Shown: positions 1 to 5,839 of the stretch, piece by piece
Position numbering within the stretch: the stretch's first letter is position 1
How the letters are laid out: each line of letters starts with the position of its first letter
Assembly: GCA_003647375.1 (NCBI GenBank)
Contig: QMMS01000255.1
Coordinates: forward strand, 1 to 6,457
From: Deltaproteobacteria bacterium
GTDB lineage: Bacteria > Desulfobacterota > Desulfobacteria > Desulfobacterales > B30-G6
Length of the DNA stretch: 6,457 nt
Direction of reading: 5' to 3'
Notes under the pieces: generated by a model
The model's database searches: none
Seen by the model: only the letters and a program-made list of their open reading frames with translations
Told to the model about the DNA's origin: nothing
Translations under genes and position numbers: made by a program

Positions 1-34
1 CCAACCGCTTGTTTTTATCGGAATTTTGAGGCAT
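1..34 (-). CDS. Start of an unidentified leftward gene, cut by the window edge
   Basis: Reading the minus strand, an ATG at 34-32 opens a frame that starts MPQNSDKNKRL and runs off the window. A GGGGAG Shine-Dalgarno match lies at 48-43, leaving 8 bases before the ATG, which is near-ideal spacing and the main reason for the call. The visible residues are polar and basic, with no signal peptide, so a soluble protein is more likely than an exported one. Eleven codons do not identify a family. If real, it is transcribed divergently from the radical SAM gene at 255, and the 220-bp gap would hold both promoters. The weakness is that a short open stretch with a ribosome-binding-like sequence can arise by chance. 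Confidence 0.42.
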   Translation of the reverse strand, partial: MPQNSDKNKRL

Positions 35-155
35 AAGAAGATCTCCCCATTGGCAACGACTATTGTTATGAAAGCCATCTGCTGTATACGGGCATGAACC
101 ACACATGAGACAGATTACTATGGTGAATATGTTAGAATGCAGTAGGGGTGTCAAG

Positions 156-201
156 CATTTAATTGCTGCACAATTAAATGGCGACGCGGCTAGGCCGCTA
201 A
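156..201 (+). repeat. Two-hairpin palindromic element, copy A
   Basis: Two perfect inverted repeats sit side by side. The first has arms CATTTAATTG (156-165) and CAATTAAATG (171-180) around a 5-base loop. After the linker GCGAC (181-185), the second has arms GCGGC (186-190) and GCCGC (194-198) around TAG, followed by TAA. Read in the direction of the downstream gene, this matches the architecture at 2306-2262: a 25-base AT-rich hairpin, a 5-base linker ending AC, a 13-base GCGGC/GCCGC hairpin, then TA. The first stem differs in sequence between copies but stays fully paired in both, suggesting that structure is what is kept. The element ends 53 bases before the radical SAM start. It could be a REP-like dispersed palindrome, a 5' UTR structure or, for the first arm pair alone, an operator. 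Confidence 0.6.
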
Positions 202-254
202 TCACCATGAGCACTATGGCTCGATTGAAATGATGGGGAGCAAGGCACATTGAA

Positions 255-1385
255 ATGAAATTACACAAGATATTTGTGGAAAGGGAAATTGCCGAGCACC
301 ACCAGGTTGCTGAGATATGTGACAATATTGATGCTCCCGTACGAGTTGTCGACACCCTGAAAGAAGCCTATGCCTACGTTTCTAAAGGTAATGATCCGGT
401 GTCCAGGGGGAAACAGACCCTTATCTTATGTCAAAACAAAGGCGCTTTTATCAAAGCCTGCCCCGGAACGCGGGAATATAATTGTTGCAGCTATGAGATT
501 TTGCACATGGCTTCGTTTTGCAATATGGATTGTGCTTATTGCATTCTGCAGACGTATTTCCACCCGCCGGTGCTGCAGTATTTTGTGAACCAAGAAGACA
601 TGTGGAATGAACTGGAGCAGGTTTTCATGCGGGACCGTATTTCAAGGGTGGGGACTGGAGAATATACCGACAGTCTGATCTGGGAAAATTATTCTGATTT
701 GACCCCGAAACTGATACAACGGTTTTCTTCGCAGACACGTGCAATACTTGAATTAAAAACAAAAACAGTCGCTGTGGATAGGTTGAAAGGGTTGGACCAC
801 AACCGGAAAACCATCCTGGCGTGGTCCCTGAACACGGAAAAAGTGATACAATTGGAAGAAAGGTACACAACGACGCTTGCCGCAAGGTTGAAAGCCGCCC
901 GTCGTTGTGTGGACTGGGGCTACCCAGTGGCCTTTCATTTTGATCCCATGGTAATTTATGAGGGCTGCGAGTCGGATTACAACGCAGTCATTCAGCAACT
1001 CTTTACGCAGGTACCACCTGAGAACATTGTCTGGATCAGTCTGGGAACATTTCGATTCATACCGGCCTTGAAACAACTTATCCAGGCACGATTTCCGGCA
1101 TCCGGAATCGTGTACCATGAATTCGTTCCCGGGTTAGACGGTAAAATGCGTTATTTCAAGCCGTTGCGCATGAATATCTATAAGAAAATAGCGGAATGGA
1201 TCAGAGCGGTTGCACCGGATGTGTGCCTCTATTTCTGTATGGAAGATGATGAGGTGTGGGAAACCTGCCTCGGGTACGCACCCTCAGAGGCAGGTGGGCT
1301 GCCGGAGATGCTGGATGCGGCGGCTGCGGCTCATTGCGGGCTTACAGCTCCAGTCAGGTCATCAGAAGGTGAGAAGGTGAGTTGA
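255..1385 (+). CDS. Radical SAM protein of the spore photoproduct lyase (SplB)-like family
   Basis: A 376-residue protein with a CX3CX2C cluster motif, C89-NMD-C93-AY-C96, the signature for the 4Fe-4S cluster that cleaves S-adenosylmethionine. The preceding ACPGTREYNCCSY segment (69-80) and the later GTGEYTDSL (133-141), LELKTK (165-170), AWSLNTE (189-195), HFDP (228-231) and WISLGTFRF (260-268) fit the SPL/DNA-photolyase-like COG1533 group. Classical SPL repairs 5-thyminyl-5,6-dihydrothymine in spore DNA. By my alignment, the hydrogen-donating cysteine of Bacillus SPL (Cys141) corresponds to about Y137 here, and its second conserved tyrosine after the cluster is I97, while Y95 matches the first. 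The chemistry or substrate may therefore differ. It is somewhat longer than Bacillus SPL (about 342 residues). The start is supported by AAGG at 242-245, with a further GGGGAG at 235-240. The last codons contain a tandem GAAGGTGA (1365-1380). Family call firm; substrate unknown. Confidence 0.88.
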   Translation: MKLHKIFVEREIAEHHQVAEICDNIDAPVRVVDTLKEAYAYVSKGNDPVSRGKQTLILCQNKGAFIKACPGTREYNCCSYEILHMASFCNMDCAYCILQTYFHPPVLQYFVNQEDMWNELEQVFMRDRISRVGTGEYTDSLIWENYSDLTPKLIQRFSSQTRAILELKTKTVAVDRLKGLDHNRKTILAWSLNTEKVIQLEERYTTTLAARLKAARRCVDWGYPVAFHFDPMVIYEGCESDYNAVIQQLFTQVPPENIVWISLGTFRFIPALKQLIQARFPASGIVYHEFVPGLDGKMRYFKPLRMNIYKKIAEWIRAVAPDVCLYFCMEDDEVWETCLGYAPSEAGGLPEMLDAAAAAHCGLTAPVRSSEGEKVS

Positions 1386-1418
1386 CGGTAGTCTGTCGTC
1401 AGTGGTCTGTTGTCTGAC
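1384..1418 (+). repeat. Degenerate heptanucleotide array, GTCTGTN type
   Basis: Five consecutive 7-base units read GACGGTA, GTCTGTC, GTCAGTG, GTCTGTT and GTCTGAC. The last four keep GTC at positions 1-3, and the first is a weaker match. The array begins inside the radical SAM stop codon (1383-1385), so the repeat directly abuts the gene. Strict 7-base spacing without gaps separates this from chance similarity. It resembles in kind the short tandemly repeated heptanucleotides known from cyanobacteria, but no relationship is claimed. Confidence 0.5.
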
Positions 1419-1430
1419 CGCCGGGAGCTT

Positions 1431-1458
1431 AACCTGCAACCCGACACCCGAAACCAGG
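1431..1458 (+). repeat. Degenerate heptanucleotide array, AACCCGA type
   Basis: Four in-phase 7-base units read AACCTGC, AACCCGA, CACCCGA and AACCAGG, with ACC at positions 2-4 of each. It is a second sequence class in the same intergenic gap as the GTCTGTN units, separated from them by 12 bases. The array is short, so chance is harder to exclude than for the ATTGGAN array further downstream. Confidence 0.42.
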
Positions 1459-1490
1459 TAACAGTGACAACTTTTAATCAGGACTTGGCC

Positions 1491-1573
1491 TTCCAATATT
1501 CAATGATCAAAGTCCAAGTACCGACGGCCAACTTGATTATTGGAAATTGGATATTGATGATTGGACATTGGGA
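1491..1573. repeat. Inverted pair of heptanucleotide arrays, NTCCAAT / ATTGGAN
   Basis: The left array has four units (TTCCAAT, ATTCAAT, GATCAAA, GTCCAAG; 1491-1518). The right array has five (ATTGGAA, ATTGGAT, ATTGATG, ATTGGAC, ATTGGGA; 1539-1573), possibly with a sixth, CTTGATT, at 1532-1538. Right units are the reverse complement of left units, so the region can fold into an imperfect long hairpin in several registers; TTCCAATATTCA (1491-1502) pairs with 1534-1545 at 11 of 12 positions. The final unit overlaps the first base of the proposed nuclease ATG. The leader of that gene is therefore repeat DNA, with no recognisable promoter and only a weak GGA as ribosome binding site. Confidence 0.6.
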
Positions 1574-2232
1574 TGACCGGTAATTCACGAATGTCATTAC
1601 CCCAAAAAAGCATATACGTTTTTGTAGTGTTGAATGTATTGTTTTTTCCTGCTTTCCTGATCGCCCAGGATGCGGTTTCTGTCAAATACATCATCGACGG
1701 TGATACCGTAATATTGAAAAATGGAGAAAAAGTACGCTACATCGGCATTGACGCGCCGGAAATCGATCACGAAAACAACCGGGCTGAACCTTATGGATAT
1801 GCAGCACGGTCCTTCAACAAAAAGCTCATTGATTCCAAGAAAATACATATTGAATATGATCGGGAAAAACGAGACCACTACGGCAGGCTTCTCGGATATG
1901 TGTTTTTACAGGACAACTCTTTTGTGAATCTACAATTGGTGCGGTCAGGCCTGGCATTTTACTTGTACAAGCCGCCGAACCTGAAATATGAAGAACGATT
2001 TATGCAGGCACAACGTGACGCCATGTCCCAAAGAAAGGGTGTATGGCACGCATGGTCTGAAAATAGCCGAACCTATGTGGGCAACCGTAAATCCAAACGG
2101 TTTCATCTTCCCGACTGCAGATATGGCACAAAAACAGCACCAAACAACCAGGTGGTATTTTCACGCCAGTGGGATGCTTTTTGGGAGGGGTATTTCCCTT
2201 GCAACAAGTGCTTAAACAAAAAGGCTTTTTGA
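1573..2232 (+). CDS. Exported thermonuclease-family (SNase-like) nuclease with C-terminal Ada-like metal-binding domain
   Basis: Staphylococcal-nuclease-like phosphodiesterase of the OB-fold TNase family, which cuts DNA and RNA using calcium. Numbered from an upstream TTG at 1561, the active-site residues are all present: D46 in IDGDTV, R59 in VRYIGIDAPE, D64, E67 and R109 in DHYGR, matching Asp21, Arg35, Asp40, Glu43 and Arg87 of S. aureus nuclease. A hydrophobic run (VFVVLNVLFFPAFLIA) ending before QD reads as a signal peptide, implying action outside the cytoplasm. The C-terminal part (172-217) has YVGN, H182, C186 and a C214-x2-C217 pair, like the Ada-type zinc-binding domain found at the end of many secreted nucleases. 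The start is uncertain: TTG 1561, ATG 1573 and ATG 1591 (which gives the most typical signal peptide) all lie near repeat DNA without a strong ribosome binding site; I chose 1573 for its weak GGA about 7 bases upstream. The final codons lie inside a terminator stem. Confidence 0.87.
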   Translation: MTGNSRMSLPQKSIYVFVVLNVLFFPAFLIAQDAVSVKYIIDGDTVILKNGEKVRYIGIDAPEIDHENNRAEPYGYAARSFNKKLIDSKKIHIEYDREKRDHYGRLLGYVFLQDNSFVNLQLVRSGLAFYLYKPPNLKYEERFMQAQRDAMSQRKGVWHAWSENSRTYVGNRKSKRFHLPDCRYGTKTAPNNQVVFSRQWDAFWEGYFPCNKCLNKKAF

Positions 2233-2258
2233 AATACTTTTCAAAAAGCCTTTTTGTT
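2215..2258. terminator. Bidirectional intrinsic terminator between convergent genes
   Basis: A perfect 20-bp inverted repeat, with arms 2215-2234 and 2239-2258 and a TACT loop. The functional core is probably GGCTTTTTGAAA (2223-2234) paired with 2239-2250, followed by TTTTT (2251-2255) and preceded by AAAAA (2218-2222). This gives a stem plus U-tract on either strand. The left arm overlaps the last coding bases and stop (2230-2232) of the nuclease gene. On the minus strand it lies beyond the EF-G-like gene and would also stop that transcript. Confidence 0.85.
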
Positions 2259-2261
2259 ATA

Positions 2262-2306
2262 TAGCGGCGAAGCCGCGTTATCTAATTTCGCCTCCGGCGA
2301 AATTAG
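2262..2306 (-). repeat. Two-hairpin palindromic element, copy B, overlapping the EF-G-like stop codon
   Basis: In the direction of the minus-strand gene, an 11-bp perfect stem comes first (arms 2306-2296 and 2292-2282, loop GGA), with CTAATTTCGCC as its first arm. The linker ATAAC (2281-2277) and a GCGGC-TTC-GCCGC hairpin (2276-2264) follow, then TA. Segment lengths equal those of the element at 156-201 (25, 5 and 13 bases), and the second hairpin matches except for its loop. The TAA inside the first arm (2305-2303) is the stop codon of the EF-G-like gene. No U-tract follows either hairpin, so this is not a standard intrinsic terminator; the stem at 2215-2258 does that job. Confidence 0.65.
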
Positions 2307-4369
2307 TCTTGTTTGAGTTCTTCGATGATTTTATCGGCCATTTGAACCGGCACCTCGTCATAATGGGAAAATTCCATGGTGAACATACCGCGACCGCCGG
2401 TCATGGAACGCAGGTCAGGCGCATAGGTTAAAAACTCCGACATGGGCACCTGGGCGTTAATAACCTGGTTTTTACCGGCACTGTCCATTCCCAGCACCCG
2501 GCCCCTGCGGCCGTTAAGATCACCCATGATATCACCCATATATTCATCGGGTGTGGTGATGGTCACCTTCATGATAGGTTCCAGCAAAATCGGGTTGGCT
2601 GCTTCAGAAGCCTTTTTAAATGCCAGGGAACCGGCAATTTTAAACGCCATTTCCGATGAGTCCACAGCATGGAAAGATCCGTCGTTGAGCGTAACCCTGA
2701 AGTCGATGCATGGGAACCCAGCCAGAACACCTTTGGGGCATGCTTCGGCAATGCCTTTTTCCACAGCAGGTATATATTGCCTGGGGATAACACCGCCAAC
2801 AATGGCATCGACGAATACGAAGCCGCTTCCCCTGGGCAGGGGTTCCATGTCAATCCAGCAGTCGCCGTATTGTCCATGCCCGCCGGACTGTTTCTTGTGT
2901 TTGCCCTGAACCCGGACTTTTTTCTTGATGGTTTCCTTATAGGGCACTTTGGGAGTGTGGAGATTGACCTCGACATTGAACTTTCTCTTTAATTTTTCAA
3001 CGGTAGCTTCGATATGGACCTGGCCGGAACCGGAAAGCAGGATCTCTTTTGTTTCAGCATTGCGATCGAGCTTCAACGCCGTATCTTCTTCCAAAAGCTT
3101 GGAAAGGGAGCTGAAAATTTTGTCTTCGTCTCCTTTTGACTTGGGCTCAAGGGCAAAGGAGATAAGCGTGGGCAAGGGATCGGCGCATGTAAAAACAATC
3201 TTGTCCGAGTCATCACAGAGCGTGTCTCCGGTGGTGGTCTCCTTGAGCTTGGCGACCGCTACAATGGCGCCCGGTCCCGCCTCTGTTGCCGGTTTCTGGT
3301 CCTTTCCAGCCAACGTCAGCAACTGGTTGAAGCGTTCCTTGGTTTCTTTGGTGGTATTGTAGAAATTACCCTCCGATCCCAGGGTACCCGAGACAACCTT
3401 GAATATGGAAAGCCGGCCGGCATATGGGTCGGCAATGGTTTTAAACACAAAACCGGAAAAAGGTGCATCCGGGTTAGGTTCACGCATGATTTCGCTTTCG
3501 TCAGCCGGATTGTTGCCGGCTTTAGGAGCGACTTCAAGGGGTGAAGGCATGCAGCTGTTGATAATATCCATAAACAGGTCAATACCGATGCCTTTAATTG
3601 CAGATCCACACAGGACCGGTGCAAATGTTCGTGCAAGGACCCCGGTTTTCAGGGCATTCTTAATCTCTTCGTCGGAAAGTTCTTCACCTTCCAGATAACG
3701 CTCAATCAACTCGTCATCAGCTTCCGCTACATCCTCGATGAGCTTTTCCCTTTCACTCTCAACCTGGTCTTGCATGTCGCCGGGAATGTCACCGGCGGTG
3801 GCCCGACCGGTCTCATCGTAGGTATAGGCTTTCATGGTTACCAGGTCGACGATGCCTTTGAAATTCTCTTCGGAACCGATGGGCAGATGCAGTGTAATTG
3901 GTTTAATTTCAAGAGATTCGGTAATGTCCAGCAGTGTTCTGGCGAAATCAGCCCGCTCACGATCCAGTTTATTGATAAATATCATGCACGGGGTATTGAA
4001 ATCCTTGGCAAACTCCATGGCCTGTTCCGTTTGAACCTTGACGCCGTCCACGGCATCCACAAGCACGGCAATTCCGTCGGCAGCCTGCATACACAATTTG
4101 GTGTCTGTGAAAAAGTTCTGGTCCCCGGGTGTATCAATTATCGTTACCGTATGCTTGTCCCACTCATACTGGGCGAATCCACTGCTCAGGCTCGCATTTC
4201 TTTTAAGCTCTTCGGGCTCGAAATCCATGACAGTGTTGCCATCCTCAACGCGTCCGATTCTATTGGTAACACCGGTTTTGAACAATATTACTTCCGATAG
4301 GGAAGTTTTTCCGGCACCGCCGTGGGACACAAGGGCGATGTTTCTTGTTTTTTCTATTGTTTCGCTCAT
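2303..4369 (-). CDS. fusA: Elongation factor G-like translational GTPase (EF-G paralogue, EF-G2/EF-G II type)
   Basis: A 688-residue protein with the complete EF-G domain order: GTPase domain with G' insert (1-280), domain II (about 300-395), III (about 399-475), IV (about 476-595) and V (about 596-680). Canonical EF-G drives tRNA-mRNA translocation on the ribosome. Domain IV keeps KKQSGGHGQYG (492-502) and the tip-loop DGSFHAVDSSE with H567, expected of a translocase. The GTPase motifs depart from the canonical form: the P-loop is HGGAGKT (16-22) instead of HIDAGKT; switch I reads RNAS (57-60) where RGIT is usual; and G3 is DTPGD (79-83), so the catalytic His is Asp. NKLD (133-136) and GSA (255-257) are normal. 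These traits, with RVEDGNTVMDFEPEE (40-54), resemble the second EF-G class known from Thermus EF-G-2. No str-operon neighbours are present, so this is probably not the housekeeping copy; the symbol denotes the family. The start is fixed by a strong ribosome binding site. Confidence 0.9.
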   Translation of the reverse strand: MSETIEKTRNIALVSHGGAGKTSLSEVILFKTGVTNRIGRVEDGNTVMDFEPEELKRNASLSSGFAQYEWDKHTVTIIDTPGDQNFFTDTKLCMQAADGIAVLVDAVDGVKVQTEQAMEFAKDFNTPCMIFINKLDRERADFARTLLDITESLEIKPITLHLPIGSEENFKGIVDLVTMKAYTYDETGRATAGDIPGDMQDQVESEREKLIEDVAEADDELIERYLEGEELSDEEIKNALKTGVLARTFAPVLCGSAIKGIGIDLFMDIINSCMPSPLEVAPKAGNNPADESEIMREPNPDAPFSGFVFKTIADPYAGRLSIFKVVSGTLGSEGNFYNTTKETKERFNQLLTLAGKDQKPATEAGPGAIVAVAKLKETTTGDTLCDDSDKIVFTCADPLPTLISFALEPKSKGDEDKIFSSLSKLLEEDTALKLDRNAETKEILLSGSGQVHIEATVEKLKRKFNVEVNLHTPKVPYKETIKKKVRVQGKHKKQSGGHGQYGDCWIDMEPLPRGSGFVFVDAIVGGVIPRQYIPAVEKGIAEACPKGVLAGFPCIDFRVTLNDGSFHAVDSSEMAFKIAGSLAFKKASEAANPILLEPIMKVTITTPDEYMGDIMGDLNGRRGRVLGMDSAGKNQVINAQVPMSEFLTYAPDLRSMTGGRGMFTMEFSHYDEVPVQMADKIIEELKQD

Positions 4370-4374
4370 CTATA

Positions 4375-4383
4375 CTCCTCTCC
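4375..4383 (-). promoter_or_regulatory. Strong ribosome binding site of the EF-G-like gene
   Basis: The minus strand reads GGAGAGGAG from 4383 to 4375, two overlapping Shine-Dalgarno cores. The nearer GGAG lies 5 bases before the ATG at 4369. This decides the start and suggests efficient translation. It contrasts with the kinase half upstream, whose ATG at 5698 has no such site. The 90-bp gap to the kinase stop is AT-rich and may carry a promoter, but I could not find a well-spaced one. Confidence 0.75.
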
Positions 4384-4459
4384 TGATTGTATGAGTGCTA
4401 AAATCATTTTTTGTATAAGCTATATGGATAAAAATCAATATAAAAGTTTCTGCGAAAAA

Positions 4460-5698
4460 TTATTCAAAAGTGGCCTTGAATTTGATTACAACTTCCGCGC
4501 CGCCACGATTGTGAATCTGGAGATTACCATTGAGCTGTATTACAATCAGGTTTCTCACCAACTTGAACCCCAGAGTATCGGTATGCTCGATATCAACACT
4601 ATCAGGAATGCCCGCACCTTGATCTTTTACCGTGATGAACACAAAGTCGTCTTTTGAAAGTTTCAGTGAAATTTCAATTTTGCCTCCTTTTCCATCCGGA
4701 TAAGCATATTTGAAGGCATTTGAGATAACTTCGTTGAGGGCCAGGGCACAGGGAACCGCCTGCGTGACTGAGAGGTAAAAGCTCTCGGTGTCGATATTTG
4801 CAATTACATTCATACCTTGGCCGTATAGATGTTCCAGATGTTCAACCAGATCGCGCAAATTGCGGCCCATATTGATTTGATCTACCCGGTCGCTTTGGTA
4901 CAACTGTGTGTGAATTAGGGACATGGTATATAATTTTGCATGCGCCTCGGAAAGCATATCGACGGTTTCAGGGTGCTGGGCACGCCGTTTGGTCATGTCA
5001 AGAAGGCTGGCGATAATCTGCAGGTTGTTTTTGACCCGGTGATACACTTCCCGAATTAGGATTTCTTTCTCTTTGATGGAGGCTCTCAAGCGAGTTTCAG
5101 TTTTTTGGCGCTCCTCAATTTCCAAACTGAGTTCCAGATTAACCTGCTTCAATTCCGCAGTTCTTTCTTCAACCCGTTGCTCAAGTTGGTCTCTTGACTT
5201 CTGCAGCTCTTTCTTGTGCTCTTCCAATTTGTTGAAAGTGATTGTATTATTGATGCCCACAGCAATCTGAGAAGCAATTCCCATGAGCAGACTCATATCA
5301 CTTTTAGCCAAAATCTTTTTTGATATGGTATTGTCGAGGGCCAGTATGCCCATGCTTTTTTTTTCGTATATTATGGGAATACAAATGCAGGCCTTTGAAC
5401 CCAGTTTTTCGAAAAAGGAAACGTCCAGAGAATATTTTTGTTCATATTCTTTCACATCATTGATCAAATAGGGTTGTTGATTATTACAAGCTTTAAATAG
5501 GATTTCATTTTGAGGGGATTTATTTAACTCTATCGATAAATCAAGTAGGTATGTTCTATGAACATCCGAGTACCTGTAACCTGACTGGTAATATAGACGT
5601 GATGTCTCTTCATCAGAAAGCAATATTAAACCTCTATCGAAATCTAAATGGGTTTTAATTATATGCATGACATTCGATGTCAGTTGATCAATATCCAT
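4460..5698 (-). CDS. GAF-domain sensor histidine kinase, C-terminal half of an interrupted gene
   Basis: This 412-residue open frame carries a GAF sensor domain (about 1-150, with ACICIPIIYEKKSMGILALDN at 103-123 as its late-strand core), a charged coiled coil (about 155-212), an HRVKNNLQ-type dimerisation and phosphoacceptor segment with H220 in EVYHRVKNNLQ, and an ATPase domain. The ATPase shows the N box NEVISNAFKYAYP (322-334), G1 DQGAGIP (359-365) and G2 DTLGFKLVRNL (374-384). All catalytic elements look intact, so the fragment could still autophosphorylate if made. The ATG at 5698 is only the first in-frame ATG after a TAA at 5839. There is no Shine-Dalgarno sequence before it, and the 46 codons in between continue the coiled-coil and GAF sequence, so the true protein probably began beyond 6457. 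No response regulator gene is visible, so its partner is unknown. The EF-G-like gene follows after 90 bp. Confidence 0.8.
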   Translation of the reverse strand: MDIDQLTSNVMHIIKTHLDFDRGLILLSDEETSRLYYQSGYRYSDVHRTYLLDLSIELNKSPQNEILFKACNNQQPYLINDVKEYEQKYSLDVSFFEKLGSKACICIPIIYEKKSMGILALDNTISKKILAKSDMSLLMGIASQIAVGINNTITFNKLEEHKKELQKSRDQLEQRVEERTAELKQVNLELSLEIEERQKTETRLRASIKEKEILIREVYHRVKNNLQIIASLLDMTKRRAQHPETVDMLSEAHAKLYTMSLIHTQLYQSDRVDQINMGRNLRDLVEHLEHLYGQGMNVIANIDTESFYLSVTQAVPCALALNEVISNAFKYAYPDGKGGKIEISLKLSKDDFVFITVKDQGAGIPDSVDIEHTDTLGFKLVRNLIVIQLNGNLQIHNRGGAEVVIKFKATFE

Positions 5699-5839
5699 GA
5701 TGGTGGTTGACGTTATTTGACCAATTTTTTGAACCAGCAGCGCATGATTATGCCTGATATCAATTTCTTTTACGAGTTCTTTGGCTGCATTCCCCTGGAC
5801 TTCAATCGTATTGGACAGTTCTTTTTTAAAAAGAAATTA
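5699..5839 (-). other. In-frame TAA and 46 untranslated-looking codons joining the two kinase halves
   Basis: The minus-strand TAA at 5839-5837 ends the upstream frame. The same frame then continues for 46 codons without another stop to the ATG at 5698. Those codons (FLFKKELSNTIEV... ending QKIGQITSTTI) read as ordinary protein: a linker helix after the membrane segments, then the first helix of the GAF domain. Both halves share one frame, so a single substitution explains the break and a single insertion or deletion does not. TAA is one change from Tyr, Gln, Lys, Glu, Leu or Ser codons. A T5A6 run (minus strand, about 5832-5822) lies just after the stop. Confidence 0.75.

Noticed and set aside
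63..90. Possible plus-strand promoter TTGTTA (63-68) and TATACG (85-90), 16-base spacer, ahead of the radical SAM gene.
   Set aside because: Both boxes are weak matches; I could not support it above background.
1500..1694. Minus-strand open frame containing SNHQYPISNNQ.
   Set aside because: This is the translation of the 7-bp repeat array plus the antisense of the nuclease gene; no ribosome binding site or family resemblance.
255..2232. Radical SAM gene and nuclease as a two-gene DNA-repair operon.
   Set aside because: They are separated by nearly 190 bp of repeat DNA, and the nuclease appears exported, so a shared cytoplasmic role is unlikely.
2442..2909. Long plus-strand open frames antisense to the EF-G-like gene (also 2949-3362 and 3770-4300).
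   Set aside because: They are shadows of a highly conserved coding sequence and show no domain character of their own.
4412..4438. Possible promoter for the EF-G-like gene on the minus strand: TTGATT (4438-4433) and TATACA (4417-4412).
   Set aside because: The spacer is only 15 bases in a very AT-rich gap where such matches are expected by chance.
4322..4657. Plus-strand open frame across the gap between the EF-G-like gene and the kinase.
   Set aside because: Mostly antisense to the start of one gene and the end of the other, with no recognisable protein features.
5822..5833. The minus strand here reads TTTTTAAAAAAG, containing an AAAAAAG slippery heptamer that could suggest programmed frameshifting.
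   Set aside because: It lies after the TAA, its phase is AAA AAA G rather than A AAA AAG, and both kinase halves are already in one frame, so no shift is needed or useful.
5837..5839. Stop codon recoding to selenocysteine or pyrrolysine to rejoin the kinase.
   Set aside because: Those use TGA and TAG; the codon here is TAA.
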